64,000 nucleotides of DNA from Gammaproteobacteria bacterium (lineage in GTDB: Bacteria; Pseudomonadota; Gammaproteobacteria; SZUA-140), in NCBI GenBank assembly GCA_016218365.1, contig JACREF010000012.1:1-64000 (forward strand), in the 5' to 3' direction. Below are positions 35,828-45,379 of this stretch, piece after piece; the stretch's first letter is position 1; the number at the start of each line of letters is the position of its first letter. The translations under genes were made by a program, and so were the position numbers. The notes beneath the pieces are model-generated. The model was given only the letters and a program-made list of their open reading frames with translations. It was not told the origin of the DNA and made no database searches.

Positions 35828-36271
35828 ATGGATATCCGCAAGATCAAAAAACTCATCGAAATGCTCGAGGAATCGAACCTGGTCGAGATCGAGATCAAGG
35901 AAGGCGAGGAATCGGTGCGCATCAGTCGCGCCACGGCGCAGGTCAGCTATGCCGCCCCGCAGCCGCAGATGATGATGGCGCCCGCCGCCAGCGCCGCGGC
36001 CCCGGTGGAGGCCAGCAGCGGCAGCAGCGAACCGGAAGGTCACAAGGTCAAGGCACCGATGGTCGGCACCTATTACAGCGCGCCGACGCCGGGCGCCAAG
36101 GCCTTCATCGAGGTCGGCCAGCATGTCAACGTCGGCGATACGCTGTGCATCATCGAGGCGATGAAGATGATGAACCAGATCGAGTCCGACAAGGCCGGCA
36201 CGATCAAGGCGATCCTGGTCGACAACGGCGAGCCGGTCGAGTACGGCGAGACCCTGGTCGTCATCGGATAA
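35828..36271 (+). CDS. accB: Biotin carboxyl carrier protein of acetyl-CoA carboxylase
   Basis: The 147-aa protein begins [20 protein letters not shown] and ends in a biotinyl domain with the EAMKMMN motif whose Lys carries biotin. A flexible Ala/Pro-rich linker (residues about 45-70) separates an N-terminal helical region from the biotinyl barrel. It carries CO2 between AccC and AccAD in the first step of fatty-acid synthesis. The ATG at 35828 is preferred to an in-frame GTG 9 bases upstream. accC follows after 4 bases. Confidence 0.96.
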   Translation: MDIRKIKKLIEMLEESNLVEIEIKEGEESVRISRATAQVSYAAPQPQMMMAPAASAAAPVEASSGSSEPEGHKVKAPMVGTYYSAPTPGAKAFIEVGQHVNVGDTLCIIEAMKMMNQIESDKAGTIKAILVDNGEPVEYGETLVVIG

Positions 36272-36275
36272 CGCC

Positions 36276-37628
36276 ATGTTCGAAAAAATCGTCATTGCCA
36301 ACCGCGGCGAGATCGGCCTGCGCATCCTGCGTGCCTGCAACGAGATGGGCATCAAGACCGTCGCCGTCCATTCGTCGGCCGACCGCGACCTGATCCATGT
36401 CCGGCTCGCCGATGAATCGGTGTGTATCGGGCCGCCGGCCTCCAGCGACAGTTATCTGAACATCCCGGCGATCATCAGCGCCGCCGAGGTCACCGATGCC
36501 ATGGCGATCCACCCCGGCTACGGCTTCCTGTCGGAAAACGCCGACTTTGCCCAGCGCGTCGAGGAGAGCGGTTTCGTGTTCATCGGCCCCAGGGCCGAGA
36601 CCATCCGGCTAATGGGCGACAAGATCTCGGCGATCGAGGCAATGAAGGCGGCCGGCATCCCGACCATCCCCGGCTCCGACGGTCCGCTCGGCGATGATCC
36701 GAAGCACAACCTGAAGCTGGCGCGCAACATCGGCTTCCCGGTCATCATCAAGGCCTCCGGTGGCGGTGGCGGTCGCGGCATGCGCGTGGTCCACAGTGAT
36801 GCGGCATTGAGCAGCGCGATCAACATGACCCGGGCCGAGGCGCGCGCCGCCTTCGGCAATGACACGGTTTATATGGAGAAATTCCTCGATCACCCGCGCC
36901 ATATCGAGGTGCAGATCCTGGCCGACAAACACGGCCATGCGCTGTATCTGTTTGAACGCGACTGTTCGATGCAGCGCCGCCACCAGAAGGTCATCGAGGA
37001 GGCGCCGGCCCCGGGCATCACGCCGGAGCAGCGCGCCCAGATCGGCGAGCTGTGCGCCAAGGCCTGCCGCGACATCGGCTATTCCGGCGCCGGCACCTTC
37101 GAGTTCCTGTATCAGGACGACAAATTCTATTTCATCGAGATGAACACCCGGCTGCAGGTCGAACATCCGGTCACCGAACTGATCACCGGCATCGACATCG
37201 TCCAGCAGCAGATCCGCATCGCCTTTGGCGAGCCGCTGTCGGTCCGCCAGGAAGACCTGAAGATCACCGGCCATGCCATCGAATGCCGGATCAATGCCGA
37301 GGACCCGCTGACCTTCACCCCGTCGCCGGGCCTGGTCACCCAGTCCCATATGCCGGCCGGCCCCGGCATCCGCGTCGACTCGCACCTGTACAACGGCTAC
37401 CGGGTGCCGCCGTATTACGACTCGATGATCGCCAAGATCATCGCCCATGGCCCGGACCGCGGCTCGGCGCTGCGCCGGATGCGCGGCGCGCTGTATGAGC
37501 TGGTCATCGACGGCATCAAGACCAATGCCGACCTGCATCGCCGCTTGGTCAACGACGCCGCGTTCGTCGCCGGCGGCATCAATATCCATTATCTGGAACA
37601 GAAACTGAAAAACATGAACAAGGAGTAG
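36276..37628 (+). CDS. accC: Biotin carboxylase subunit of acetyl-CoA carboxylase
   Basis: The 450-aa ATP-grasp enzyme begins [20 protein letters not shown] and shows [32 protein letters not shown] (glycine-rich ATP loop), [18 protein letters not shown] and RINAEDP. It carboxylates biotin on AccB with bicarbonate and ATP. It follows accB by 4 bp and ends the operon. Length and motifs are canonical, and no anomaly is seen. Confidence 0.98.
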   Translation: MFEKIVIANRGEIGLRILRACNEMGIKTVAVHSSADRDLIHVRLADESVCIGPPASSDSYLNIPAIISAAEVTDAMAIHPGYGFLSENADFAQRVEESGFVFIGPRAETIRLMGDKISAIEAMKAAGIPTIPGSDGPLGDDPKHNLKLARNIGFPVIIKASGGGGGRGMRVVHSDAALSSAINMTRAEARAAFGNDTVYMEKFLDHPRHIEVQILADKHGHALYLFERDCSMQRRHQKVIEEAPAPGITPEQRAQIGELCAKACRDIGYSGAGTFEFLYQDDKFYFIEMNTRLQVEHPVTELITGIDIVQQQIRIAFGEPLSVRQEDLKITGHAIECRINAEDPLTFTPSPGLVTQSHMPAGPGIRVDSHLYNGYRVPPYYDSMIAKIIAHGPDRGSALRRMRGALYELVIDGIKTNADLHRRLVNDAAFVAGGINIHYLEQKLKNMNKE

Positions 37629-37687
37629 TGCCCCCCCTGGCAGGCGCCCCCATTCGCCGTCGGGTCATTATGCGCTGCGCTTTCACC

Positions 37688-37718
37688 TTGGCAGCGCCCC
37701 CCGCCACTGGACTATAAT
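37688..37718 (+). promoter_or_regulatory. Candidate gcv operon promoter
   Basis: A perfect TATAAT (37713-37718) lies about 107 bp before gcvT, with TTGGCA (37688-37693) 19 bp upstream, a wider spacing than usual. The downstream leader was checked for a glycine riboswitch core; none was convincing. Confidence 0.5.
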
Positions 37719-37825
37719 GTGTCGCCCGGGCACGCTCACCCCCCGGACAGGTTCCACCGTACAGCGCCGCACGACGGTTGTATGTTCACCGTCCGTCCCC
37801 GGTTCGTCCTCGGAGTAAAGGCAAG

Positions 37826-38917
37826 ATGGCCAACAAGACAGTGTTAGTGCAGGAACACCAGAAGCTCGGCGCCAAGATCGTCGACTTCGCCGGTTGGGAC
37901 ATGCCGCTGCATTACGGTTCCCAGCTCGATGAGCATCGCATGGTGCGCAGCGATGCCGGCATGTTCGATGTGTCACACATGACCGTCGTCGATGTCAGCG
38001 GTGATGACGCTGCGGTGTATCTGCGCTATCTGCTGGCCAACAACGTCGACCGCCTGACCCGACGCGGCAAGGCGCTGTATTCCTGCATGCTCAACGAATC
38101 AGGCGGCATCATCGATGACCTGATCGTATTCTGGTGCGGTGATGATTTCTATCGCGTCATCGTCAACGCCGCGACCCGCGACAAGGATCTGGCGTGGATG
38201 AAAAAACAGGCGCAGGATTTCCTGGTGCAGGTGCGCGAGCGCGACGACCTGTCGATGATCGCGGTACAGGGTCCGAATGCCCGCGCCAAGGCCCATGTGG
38301 CGCTGGGCCGTGAACTGGCGGCGCGCGTCGAGGCCCTCGGGATATTTTTTGGCGAGCAGTTCGGATCGCTGTTCATCTCCCGCACCGGCTATACCGGGGA
38401 AGACGGTTACGAGATCGTGTTGCCGCACAATGAGGCGGTGGCGATGTGGCAGGCGCTGCTCGCTGCCGGTGTCGCCCCGGCCGGTCTCGGCGCGCGCGAT
38501 ACACTGCGCCTGGAGGCCGGCATGAACCTGTACGGCACCGACATGGACGAGAACACCTCGCCGCTGGAATCAGGCCTGGCCTGGACCATCGGCTGGGAAC
38601 CGAAGGATCGCGACTTCATCGGCCGCGCCGCGCTCGAGGCACAACGCGGCGACCCGCAGCTGCCGCATTTCATCGGCCTGATGCTCACCGATCGCGGTGT
38701 GTTGCGCAATCACATGACCGTGCAGCTCGACGGCCAGCAGGTCGGCGAGATCACCAGCGGCACCTTCTCGCCGACGCTGGGCCAGGCGATCGCCATGGCG
38801 CGGGTATCCGGCGCGGTGAAGAACCGCTGCCAGATCGACATCCGTGGCAAGCTGCACGACGCGCGCGTCGTCAAGCTGCCGTTCGTCCGCAACGGCCGGT
38901 CGTGCGTCGAGGCCTGA
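37826..38917 (+). CDS. gcvT: Glycine cleavage system T protein (aminomethyltransferase)
   Basis: The protein of about 363 aa has [17 protein letters not shown] near the N-terminus, [10 protein letters not shown], and [13 protein letters not shown], the folate-binding pattern of GcvT. It transfers the methylene group of the aminomethyl-lipoyl H protein to tetrahydrofolate, releasing ammonia. The ATG at 37826 is preceded by CGGAG; an upstream frame beginning at 37778 has no family match. It opens the gcvT-gcvH-gcvPA-gcvPB gene order. Confidence 0.96.
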   Translation: MANKTVLVQEHQKLGAKIVDFAGWDMPLHYGSQLDEHRMVRSDAGMFDVSHMTVVDVSGDDAAVYLRYLLANNVDRLTRRGKALYSCMLNESGGIIDDLIVFWCGDDFYRVIVNAATRDKDLAWMKKQAQDFLVQVRERDDLSMIAVQGPNARAKAHVALGRELAARVEALGIFFGEQFGSLFISRTGYTGEDGYEIVLPHNEAVAMWQALLAAGVAPAGLGARDTLRLEAGMNLYGTDMDENTSPLESGLAWTIGWEPKDRDFIGRAALEAQRGDPQLPHFIGLMLTDRGVLRNHMTVQLDGQQVGEITSGTFSPTLGQAIAMARVSGAVKNRCQIDIRGKLHDARVVKLPFVRNGRSCVEA

Positions 38918-38951
38918 ACCCGATTCGTATTCCAGTCATCACGAGGTCACC

Positions 38952-39341
38952 ATGAGCAACATACCCGCCCAACTCAAATACACCCGCAGCCATGAATGGC
39001 TGGAACAGCGCGCCGATGGCACGGTGCGGGTCGGCATCACCGACCATGCCCAGGACCTGCTCGGCGACATGGTCTATGTCGAACTGCCGGAGGACGGCCG
39101 CGTCGTCAAGGCCGGTGAGGAGTGCGCAGTGGTCGAGTCGGTCAAGGCCGCCTCCGATGTCTATGCCCCGATCTCCGGCACCATCACGGCCATCAATCCG
39201 GCACTGGCCGGCGCACCCGAGATCGTCAACAGTGACCCCTATGGTGATGGCTGGCTGTTCTGCATCCAACCGGCCAATCCCGCCGAGATCGCCCAGTTGC
39301 TGGACGCCACGGCCTATGAAGCGGCCGCCCAGGATCATTGA
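38952..39341 (+). CDS. gcvH: Glycine cleavage system H protein
   Basis: The 129-aa protein has [19 protein letters not shown], the H-protein start, and [14 protein letters not shown], which contains the lipoylated Lys in the VKAAS motif. It shuttles the aminomethyl group between P, T and L proteins. The start ATG at 38952 is preceded by GAGGT 5 bases upstream. It lies 34 bp after gcvT and 21 bp before gcvPA. The L protein is not in the window. Confidence 0.97.
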   Translation: MSNIPAQLKYTRSHEWLEQRADGTVRVGITDHAQDLLGDMVYVELPEDGRVVKAGEECAVVESVKAASDVYAPISGTITAINPALAGAPEIVNSDPYGDGWLFCIQPANPAEIAQLLDATAYEAAAQDH

Positions 39342-39362
39342 TCACCCTATCCGGATATCACC

Positions 39363-40727
39363 ATGCCTTTTATTCCCCATACCGAGACCGACATCCGCCA
39401 GATGCTGGATGTCATTGGCGTCCCGACCATCGAAACGCTGTTTGACGAGATCCCGGCCCGGCTCACCCAGGCCGACATCTCGTCGATCCCGAGCGGTCTG
39501 AACGAACAGGCGACGACGCGGCTGCTGCTGCAACGCGCGCAACAGGATGCACAGCCGCTGTGTTTCCTCGGCGCCGGCGCCTACGAACATCACATCCCGG
39601 CCGCAGTCTGGCAAATCGCGGCCCGCGGCGAATTCTATTCGGCCTATACGCCGTACCAGGCCGAGGCCAGCCAGGGTACGCTGCAGCTGATCTATGAATA
39701 CCAGAGCATGATGGCCCATCTGACCGGCATGGATGTGTCAAACGCCTCGCTGTACGACGGCGGGTCGGCACTGTCCGAGGCGGTGCTGATGGCGGTGCGC
39801 GCCAACCGCAGCTCCAAATCGCGCCGCATCCTGATGCCGCGCACCGTGCATCCGCATTACCGCGCCGCGACCCAGGCCATCGTCCGCAACCAGGACATTA
39901 TCCTTGACGAACTGAACTTTGACCTGCAGCACGGCGTCATCGATGTCGCGTCATTGCCGGATGCGCCCGGCGACTTTGCCGCGCTGGTGATCCCGCAACC
40001 GAACTTCTTTGGTGCGCTGGAGGATGTCGATGCACTGACCGACTGGGCACACCGCCACGGCGCATTGGTCATTGCCGTCGTCAACCCGCTGGCGCTGGCC
40101 TTGCTGAAGGCGCCGGGGCAGTGGGGTGCAAACGGCGCCGACATCGCCTGCGGTGATGGCCAGCCCTTGGGCATCCCGCTGTCTTCCGGCGGTCCGTATT
40201 TCGGATTCATGTGCTGCAAGCAGGCCCAGGTGCGGCAGATGCCGGGGCGTATCGTCGGCCGCACCGTCGACCTCGATGGCAAGACCGGTTACACGCTGAC
40301 GTTGCAGGCGCGGGAACAGCATATCCGCCGCTCCAAGGCGACGTCGAACATCTGCACCAACCAGGGCCTGATGGTCACGGCGGCAACGATCCACATGGCG
40401 CTGCTCGGTGCCGAAGGCCTGCGGCGCGTCGCGCTGTCATCCCACGACAATCTGAATGGCTTGCTGCAACGGCTACAGACCCTGCCCGGCATCGAGCGCG
40501 CCTTTGCCCGACGCCCGTTCTTCCATGAGACGGTGCTGCGCATCAAGCAGCGCCATGTCTCACAGCTATTGCAGACCATGCTGCAGGACGGCGTGCTCGG
40601 CGGTCTCGATCTGTCCCGTTATTATCCGGAACTCGGCAACACACTGCTGCTATGCGTCACCGAGACCAAGACCGCTGATGACCTTGATCGTTATGCCAGG
40701 TCACTGGCGACTGCGCTGCAGCAGTAA
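39363..40727 (+). CDS. gcvPA: Glycine decarboxylase P protein subunit 1
   Basis: The 454-aa protein begins [20 protein letters not shown] and has [39 protein letters not shown] and [13 protein letters not shown], typical of the alpha-type half of P protein. It lacks the PLP lysine, which is on subunit 2. Together the two form the decarboxylase that attacks glycine and loads the H protein. The two-gene form (PA plus PB) occurs in many bacteria and archaea, whereas E. coli has one fused gene. 30 bp separate it from gcvPB. Confidence 0.96.
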   Translation: MPFIPHTETDIRQMLDVIGVPTIETLFDEIPARLTQADISSIPSGLNEQATTRLLLQRAQQDAQPLCFLGAGAYEHHIPAAVWQIAARGEFYSAYTPYQAEASQGTLQLIYEYQSMMAHLTGMDVSNASLYDGGSALSEAVLMAVRANRSSKSRRILMPRTVHPHYRAATQAIVRNQDIILDELNFDLQHGVIDVASLPDAPGDFAALVIPQPNFFGALEDVDALTDWAHRHGALVIAVVNPLALALLKAPGQWGANGADIACGDGQPLGIPLSSGGPYFGFMCCKQAQVRQMPGRIVGRTVDLDGKTGYTLTLQAREQHIRRSKATSNICTNQGLMVTAATIHMALLGAEGLRRVALSSHDNLNGLLQRLQTLPGIERAFARRPFFHETVLRIKQRHVSQLLQTMLQDGVLGGLDLSRYYPELGNTLLLCVTETKTADDLDRYARSLATALQQ

Positions 40728-40757
40728 CGCCGCCACATTATGAGACAGGAAACCGTC

Positions 40758-42224
40758 ATGACCGCCGACACACTGATCTACCAGAAGTCTCACCACGGCC
40801 GCCGCGCCACCGCCCAAGCGCCGGCGGCGGTCGTTGCCTGCGATATCCCGGCCCAGTTTCTGCGCAGCCCGCCGCCGCTGATGCCGGAGGCCTCGGAGAT
40901 GCAGGTGGTGCGTCATTACACCCGGCTGTCGCAGAAGAACTTCTCGATCGATACCCACTTCTATCCGCTGGGTTCGTGCACGATGAAATACAATCCGCGC
41001 GCCTGCAATTCACTGGCGATGCAGACCGGCTTTCTCGATCGGCACCCGCTGGCGCCCGAGGCCACCGGCCAGGGTTTTCTCGCCTGCATGTATGAACTGC
41101 AGCAGATATTGAAGACCGTCACCGGCATGAAGGGGGTATCGTTGACGCCGATGGCCGGCGCCCAGGGTGAATTCGCCGGCGTGGCGATGATCCGCGCCTA
41201 TCATGATGCACGCGGCGATCAGGCGCGGCGCGAGATCCTGGTCCCCGATGCCGCGCACGGCACCAATCCGGCCACGGCGGTGATGTGCGGCTTTAGCGTG
41301 CGCGAGATCCCGACCGATGCCCATGGTGATGTCGACCTGGCCGCGCTCAAGGAGGCGGTGGGTCCACAGACTGCCGGCATCATGCTGACCAACCCGTCGA
41401 CCATCGGCGTGTTCGAACGCAACATCACCGAGATCGCCGCCATCGTCCATCAGGCCGGCGGTCTGCTGTATTATGACGGCGCCAACCTCAATGCCATCCT
41501 CGGCAAGGTCCGCCCCGGCGACATGGGCTTTGACGTCATCCACCTCAACCTGCACAAGACCTTTTCGACACCGCATGGCGGCGGCGGTCCCGGCGCCGGC
41601 CCGGTCGGTGTCAGCGAGCGGTTGCTGCCGTTCCTGCCGATCCCGGTCGTTGACCGCAACAGCGATGGCCGCTACCGCTGGCTGACCGAACAGGATTGTC
41701 CGCAGACCATCGGCCGGCTGTCGACCTTCGCCGGCAATGCCGGCATCCTGCTGCGTGCCTATATCTATGCGCGGCTGCTCGGTCGCGAGGGCATGCAGCG
41801 CGTCGCCGAGTTTGCCACGTTGAATGCCAATTATCTGATGGCGCGGCTGCGCGAGGCCGGCTTCGAACCGGCGTTCCCCAAGCGCCGTGCCACCCATGAA
41901 TTCATCATCACGCTGAAGAAGCAGGCCAGGGAGCTGAACGTCACCGCGATGGATTTTGCCAAGCGGCTGCTCGATTATGGTTACCATGCACCAACGACCT
42001 ATTTCCCGCTGCTGGTCCCGGAATGTTTCCTGATCGAACCGACCGAGAGCGAGGACAAGGACACGCTCGACGGTTTCGTCGCGGCGCTGGTCGCGATCCA
42101 GCGTGAGGCCGAGGCCGATTCGGCCCGCGTCAAGGGTGCGCCGTACACCTTGCCGGTGCGCCGCCTCGACGATGTGCGCGCCGCGCGGGAGCTCGACCTG
42201 ATCTGGAAACACGACAACGCATAA
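40758..42224 (+). CDS. gcvPB: Glycine decarboxylase P protein subunit 2
   Basis: The protein of about 488 aa has the PLP-lysine motif [18 protein letters not shown] near residue 265, together with the N-terminal [20 protein letters not shown] block. It is the catalytic half of the split P protein. The start ATG at 40758 has AGGA 8 bases upstream; an ATG at 40740 would add six residues. The PfkB kinase gene follows after 53 bp in the same direction. Confidence 0.96.
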   Translation: MTADTLIYQKSHHGRRATAQAPAAVVACDIPAQFLRSPPPLMPEASEMQVVRHYTRLSQKNFSIDTHFYPLGSCTMKYNPRACNSLAMQTGFLDRHPLAPEATGQGFLACMYELQQILKTVTGMKGVSLTPMAGAQGEFAGVAMIRAYHDARGDQARREILVPDAAHGTNPATAVMCGFSVREIPTDAHGDVDLAALKEAVGPQTAGIMLTNPSTIGVFERNITEIAAIVHQAGGLLYYDGANLNAILGKVRPGDMGFDVIHLNLHKTFSTPHGGGGPGAGPVGVSERLLPFLPIPVVDRNSDGRYRWLTEQDCPQTIGRLSTFAGNAGILLRAYIYARLLGREGMQRVAEFATLNANYLMARLREAGFEPAFPKRRATHEFIITLKKQARELNVTAMDFAKRLLDYGYHAPTTYFPLLVPECFLIEPTESEDKDTLDGFVAALVAIQREAEADSARVKGAPYTLPVRRLDDVRAARELDLIWKHDNA

Positions 42225-42277
42225 CATCCGTGGGATGCCGGTCCCGCGATCACCTATCACTGAACGGGAGAATAGCG

Positions 42278-43219
42278 ATGACGGCCCTGATTTGCGGTTC
42301 CTATGCCTTCGACACCATCATGGTGTTTCCGGATCATTTCAAGAATCACATCCTGCCGGACAAGGTGCACATGCTGAATGTGTCGTTTCTGGTACCGGAG
42401 ATGCGGCGCGAGTTCGGCGGCTGCGCCGGCAATATCGCCTACAACCTGCAGCTGCTCGGTGGCAGCTGTCTGCCGATGGCCACCGTCGGCAAGGACTTTG
42501 CGTCCTACGCTGCGTGGATGGACCAGTGCGGCATCAGCCGCCGCCATATCAAGGTCATCGACCACAGTTATACCGGTCAGGCCTATATCACTACCGACCA
42601 GGCAGACAACCAGATCACCGCCTTTCATCCCGGCGCCATGACCTGGTCACATGAGAACAAGGTCGGTGACGCGCAGGGCGTCACGGTCGGCATCGTATCA
42701 CCCGATGGCCGTGATGGCATGATCGAGCATGCGCGCCAGTTCCATGAACACGGCATCCCGTTCCTGTTCGATCCGGGCCAGGGTCTGCCGATGTTCGGCA
42801 AGGACGATCTGCTGGCCTTTCTCGACCAGGCCAGCTGGCTGGCCGTCAATGACTACGAGGCGCAGCTGCTGCAACAGCGCACCGGCCTGTCGCCACACGA
42901 GATGGCGCAGCGGGTCGATGCCGTGATCATCACCCGCGGCGCCAAGGGTTCACAGATCTATGCCGGCGGCCATGAACTGAATATCCCGCCGGTGGCCGTG
43001 TCGGCGATTGCCGATCCAACCGGCTGCGGCGATGCCTATCGCGCCGGGCTGCTGTACGGGCTGATGCATGGCCTGGGCTGGGAGGTCACCGGCCGTATTG
43101 CGTCCTTGCTCGGCGCCATCAAGATCGAGCACCACGGGACACAAAACCATCGCTTCACGCAGCGTGAATTCGAACAGCGCTATCGCATGGCGTTTGGCAG
43201 CACGTTGTCGCTGGGTTGA
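42278..43219 (+). CDS. PfkB family carbohydrate/adenosine kinase
   Basis: The 313-aa protein begins MTALICGSYAFDTIMVFPD and carries GGCAGNIAYNLQLLGG (first PfkB signature) and DPTGCGDAYRAGLLYGLM (second signature with the catalytic Asp). The N-terminal sequence resembles the adenosine-kinase-like group common in Chromatiales-type genomes. It phosphorylates a sugar or nucleoside with ATP; adenosine is a candidate but not proven. It follows gcvPB after 53 bp, with GGGAG upstream of the ATG, so it may be in the gcv transcript. A hairpin follows at 43247. Confidence 0.85.
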   Translation: MTALICGSYAFDTIMVFPDHFKNHILPDKVHMLNVSFLVPEMRREFGGCAGNIAYNLQLLGGSCLPMATVGKDFASYAAWMDQCGISRRHIKVIDHSYTGQAYITTDQADNQITAFHPGAMTWSHENKVGDAQGVTVGIVSPDGRDGMIEHARQFHEHGIPFLFDPGQGLPMFGKDDLLAFLDQASWLAVNDYEAQLLQQRTGLSPHEMAQRVDAVIITRGAKGSQIYAGGHELNIPPVAVSAIADPTGCGDAYRAGLLYGLMHGLGWEVTGRIASLLGAIKIEHHGTQNHRFTQREFEQRYRMAFGSTLSLG

Positions 43220-43246
43220 GCGGTTAGCCGATCACCGTCTTAGACA

Positions 43247-43273
43247 CTGCCGGGTGTTACCCGCGCCCGGCAG
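43247..43273. terminator. Candidate bidirectional terminator hairpin
   Basis: A perfect 8-bp stem CTGCCGGG/CCCGGCAG with an 11-base loop lies between the convergent 3' ends of the PfkB gene (43219) and the FTR1 gene (43283). It has no T-run on either side, so efficient intrinsic termination is not assured. Confidence 0.45.
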
Positions 43274-43282
43274 CGGATCGTC

Positions 43283-45208
43283 TCACGTCCGGCGGCCCTT
43301 GTGGCGATACTGATAAATGGCCCAACCCAACACCAATGCTGTAATCAGCAGTTGCGCACCCAGGCTTTGCAGGTTCGGATAGACGCCAAGCATGTCGATC
43401 TGGATGAACCTCACCTGGGTGATCGCCACCAGCCCGGTCTCCTGCAGTGCCACGATCCCCTTGCCGGTGAAGATCACTGCCAGCACAAACATCAGGATCA
43501 TGTTGACCCTGAAGAAGGACTGCAATGGCAGGCGCACACTGAGACGCATCACCATCCAGCCCAGGGCCAGCAACAACCCGGCCGCGACGACGATGCCACC
43601 GATGATGTACTTGTGATCCTGCTCCCCGGCATTCATCCACAGCGACTGGTAGAACAGGATGCTCTCGAACATCTCGCGATATACTGCCATGAATGACACC
43701 AGCGCCAGGCCCGACAACGCCCCGGCCCCCAGCGAGGTGCTGACCTTGCTGTGGATGAACTTGCGCCATTGCGCCGAGTGACTGTGGTTGTGCAGCCAGA
43801 AGCCGACGTACAGCAGCATCGCTGCCGCCAGCAAGGCGGTCAGTCCTTCGGTCAGTTCCCGGTTAGCGCCACCGAGCACGACATAACGCTCAGCCAGATA
43901 CCAGGTCGCCACACCCAATGCCAGCGCCACGCCCCAGCCGACATGGATATAGCGGATCGCGTCCCGGCGCCCTTCCTTGATCAGCAACGAGATGATTGCC
44001 GCAATCACCAGGATGGCCTCCAGGCCCTCGCGCAACAGGATCGCCAGCGCCGAGATGAAATTGACCGATGGCGACGCCGCGCGTTCGGCGTTGAGGGTAC
44101 GTGTCGCGGTGCTCAGCAGCATCAGCAGCAGGTCTTGCTGCATCTGCAACGTGGCGGCCGGCAGCCGCGACTTGATCATGTTGCGGTAGGCGATCATTTC
44201 GTGTTCGATCTGATTGCGCAACTCGGGTGCGCTGGCATTCAGCCGGGTCTCGACCAGTTCAAAACCTTCGAGATAGGCCGACAAGGCCAGCTCAAAGGCC
44301 GCGGCGCTGTCACCGGCGCGATATTCATTCATGCTGGCGATCAACTTGCTGCGACTCAGTTCCAGCGGTGATTGTCCCTGCACGGTCTGCGGCTCGGCGC
44401 GCAGATAGGCCAAGACCTTTGCAGTGTCTTCTCCATACTGCGCCGTCACCTGCGCGGGCGCGGCCTGCACCAGCTGTGTATGAGACATGAATTCCCCGCG
44501 ACCCACACCGTCCAGCCACAACTGACGTCCTGCGGCCCGTTCGCTGTCGCTGGCATAATACTGGCTGACATAAAAAGCCAGTGCCCAGCGCTGTTGCGTG
44601 GTCAGCTGCGGGTAGGCCGCCATCGCCGTACCATCGACACCCAGCGTGATGGTGTTGTACAGCGAATAGATGTTGCGATGCTGCTGACGGCCGCGATGAT
44701 GAAAATCAATCGGCGGCGGCTCCATGCCGGCGGCGCGCGCGCCATCGCCGCGGCCCTCTGCGCCATGGCAGGACGCACACTGTTGCTCAAAGATGCCGGA
44801 TACGGCCCGCCAGTCCGGCAGCGCCGCCGGTGCAACTATGACCTGGAAACGGGAGATCAGGTCAGCAATGACCTGCTGACACTGTGCAGCGACACTATTA
44901 CCGTCCTGCTTGTCATGAACCGCCTGCTGCAAGGCCTGCGCCTTGGAGAGCAATACACCGCTGCCCTCCAGTTCATGCAACCGCTCCACGGCATGATCGA
45001 CCATCTCCAGCTGTTCGCCGTATTCTGATGGGCTGATGACCTTGCCCTGCTGCACACTGCCCGGATAATCGACGGCTACATAGTCGAGACTGTGGATGAT
45101 GGACTCAACGATGGCCTGCTGCTTCGTTGCGCCCGGTGCCGCAACGGCCGCGCCCACCATCAGCGATGTGGCGGCCATTATCCATGCAAGATATCTGGTT
45201 AACTTCAT
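43283..45208 (-). CDS. Cytochrome c / FTR1 family iron permease fusion
   Basis: The 641-aa protein has a signal peptide, a periplasmic part with a c-type haem motif CASCH (C144-C147-H148) and possible axial Met196, then an FTR1 membrane domain with the paired iron motifs REGLE (393-397) and REMFE (511-515) and about seven helices. FTR1 proteins import ferric iron through REXLE motifs; the attached cytochrome may provide the oxidation step that yeast Fet3 performs. A Fur box lies 55 bp upstream. It is transcribed towards the PfkB gene. Confidence 0.88.
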   Translation of the reverse strand: MKLTRYLAWIMAATSLMVGAAVAAPGATKQQAIVESIIHSLDYVAVDYPGSVQQGKVISPSEYGEQLEMVDHAVERLHELEGSGVLLSKAQALQQAVHDKQDGNSVAAQCQQVIADLISRFQVIVAPAALPDWRAVSGIFEQQCASCHGAEGRGDGARAAGMEPPPIDFHHRGRQQHRNIYSLYNTITLGVDGTAMAAYPQLTTQQRWALAFYVSQYYASDSERAAGRQLWLDGVGRGEFMSHTQLVQAAPAQVTAQYGEDTAKVLAYLRAEPQTVQGQSPLELSRSKLIASMNEYRAGDSAAAFELALSAYLEGFELVETRLNASAPELRNQIEHEMIAYRNMIKSRLPAATLQMQQDLLLMLLSTATRTLNAERAASPSVNFISALAILLREGLEAILVIAAIISLLIKEGRRDAIRYIHVGWGVALALGVATWYLAERYVVLGGANRELTEGLTALLAAAMLLYVGFWLHNHSHSAQWRKFIHSKVSTSLGAGALSGLALVSFMAVYREMFESILFYQSLWMNAGEQDHKYIIGGIVVAAGLLLALGWMVMRLSVRLPLQSFFRVNMILMFVLAVIFTGKGIVALQETGLVAITQVRFIQIDMLGVYPNLQSLGAQLLITALVLGWAIYQYRHKGRRT

Positions 45209-45262
45209 CGTCCGTGCATCCTGTTAATGTCCCTGTTACATATCTATAGTCTCGGCCTTTCG

Positions 45263-45283
45263 TAATGATAATTATTCTCATTA
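45263..45283. promoter_or_regulatory. Fur box upstream of FTR1 gene
   Basis: TAATGATAATTATTCTCATT matches the Fur consensus (GATAATGATAATCATTATC) closely and lies 55-75 bp upstream of the 43283-45208 gene on the strand-proper side. It implies repression of the permease when iron is plentiful. Confidence 0.85.
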
Positions 45284-45311
45284 AAAAAATCAAAGGGGAT
45301 CGATAACCCCG

Positions 45312-45338
45312 CCCTGACCATACACATCATGGTCAGGG
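45312..45338 (-). terminator. Candidate terminator hairpin downstream of degQ-like gene
   Basis: A perfect 10-bp stem CCCTGACCAT/ATGGTCAGGG with a 7-base loop starts about 42 bases after the protease stop. It lacks a T-run, so it may slow or protect the transcript end instead of terminating it alone. Confidence 0.5.
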
Positions 45339-45379
45339 AGCAGGGACAAAAGCTGGGTCCTTGCAGACCCCGCAACTAT

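Noticed and set aside
37629-37825. Glycine riboswitch upstream of gcvT
   Set aside because: The leader was read for the conserved glycine aptamer core and tandem arrangement; only a loose resemblance near the start codon was seen, too weak to report.
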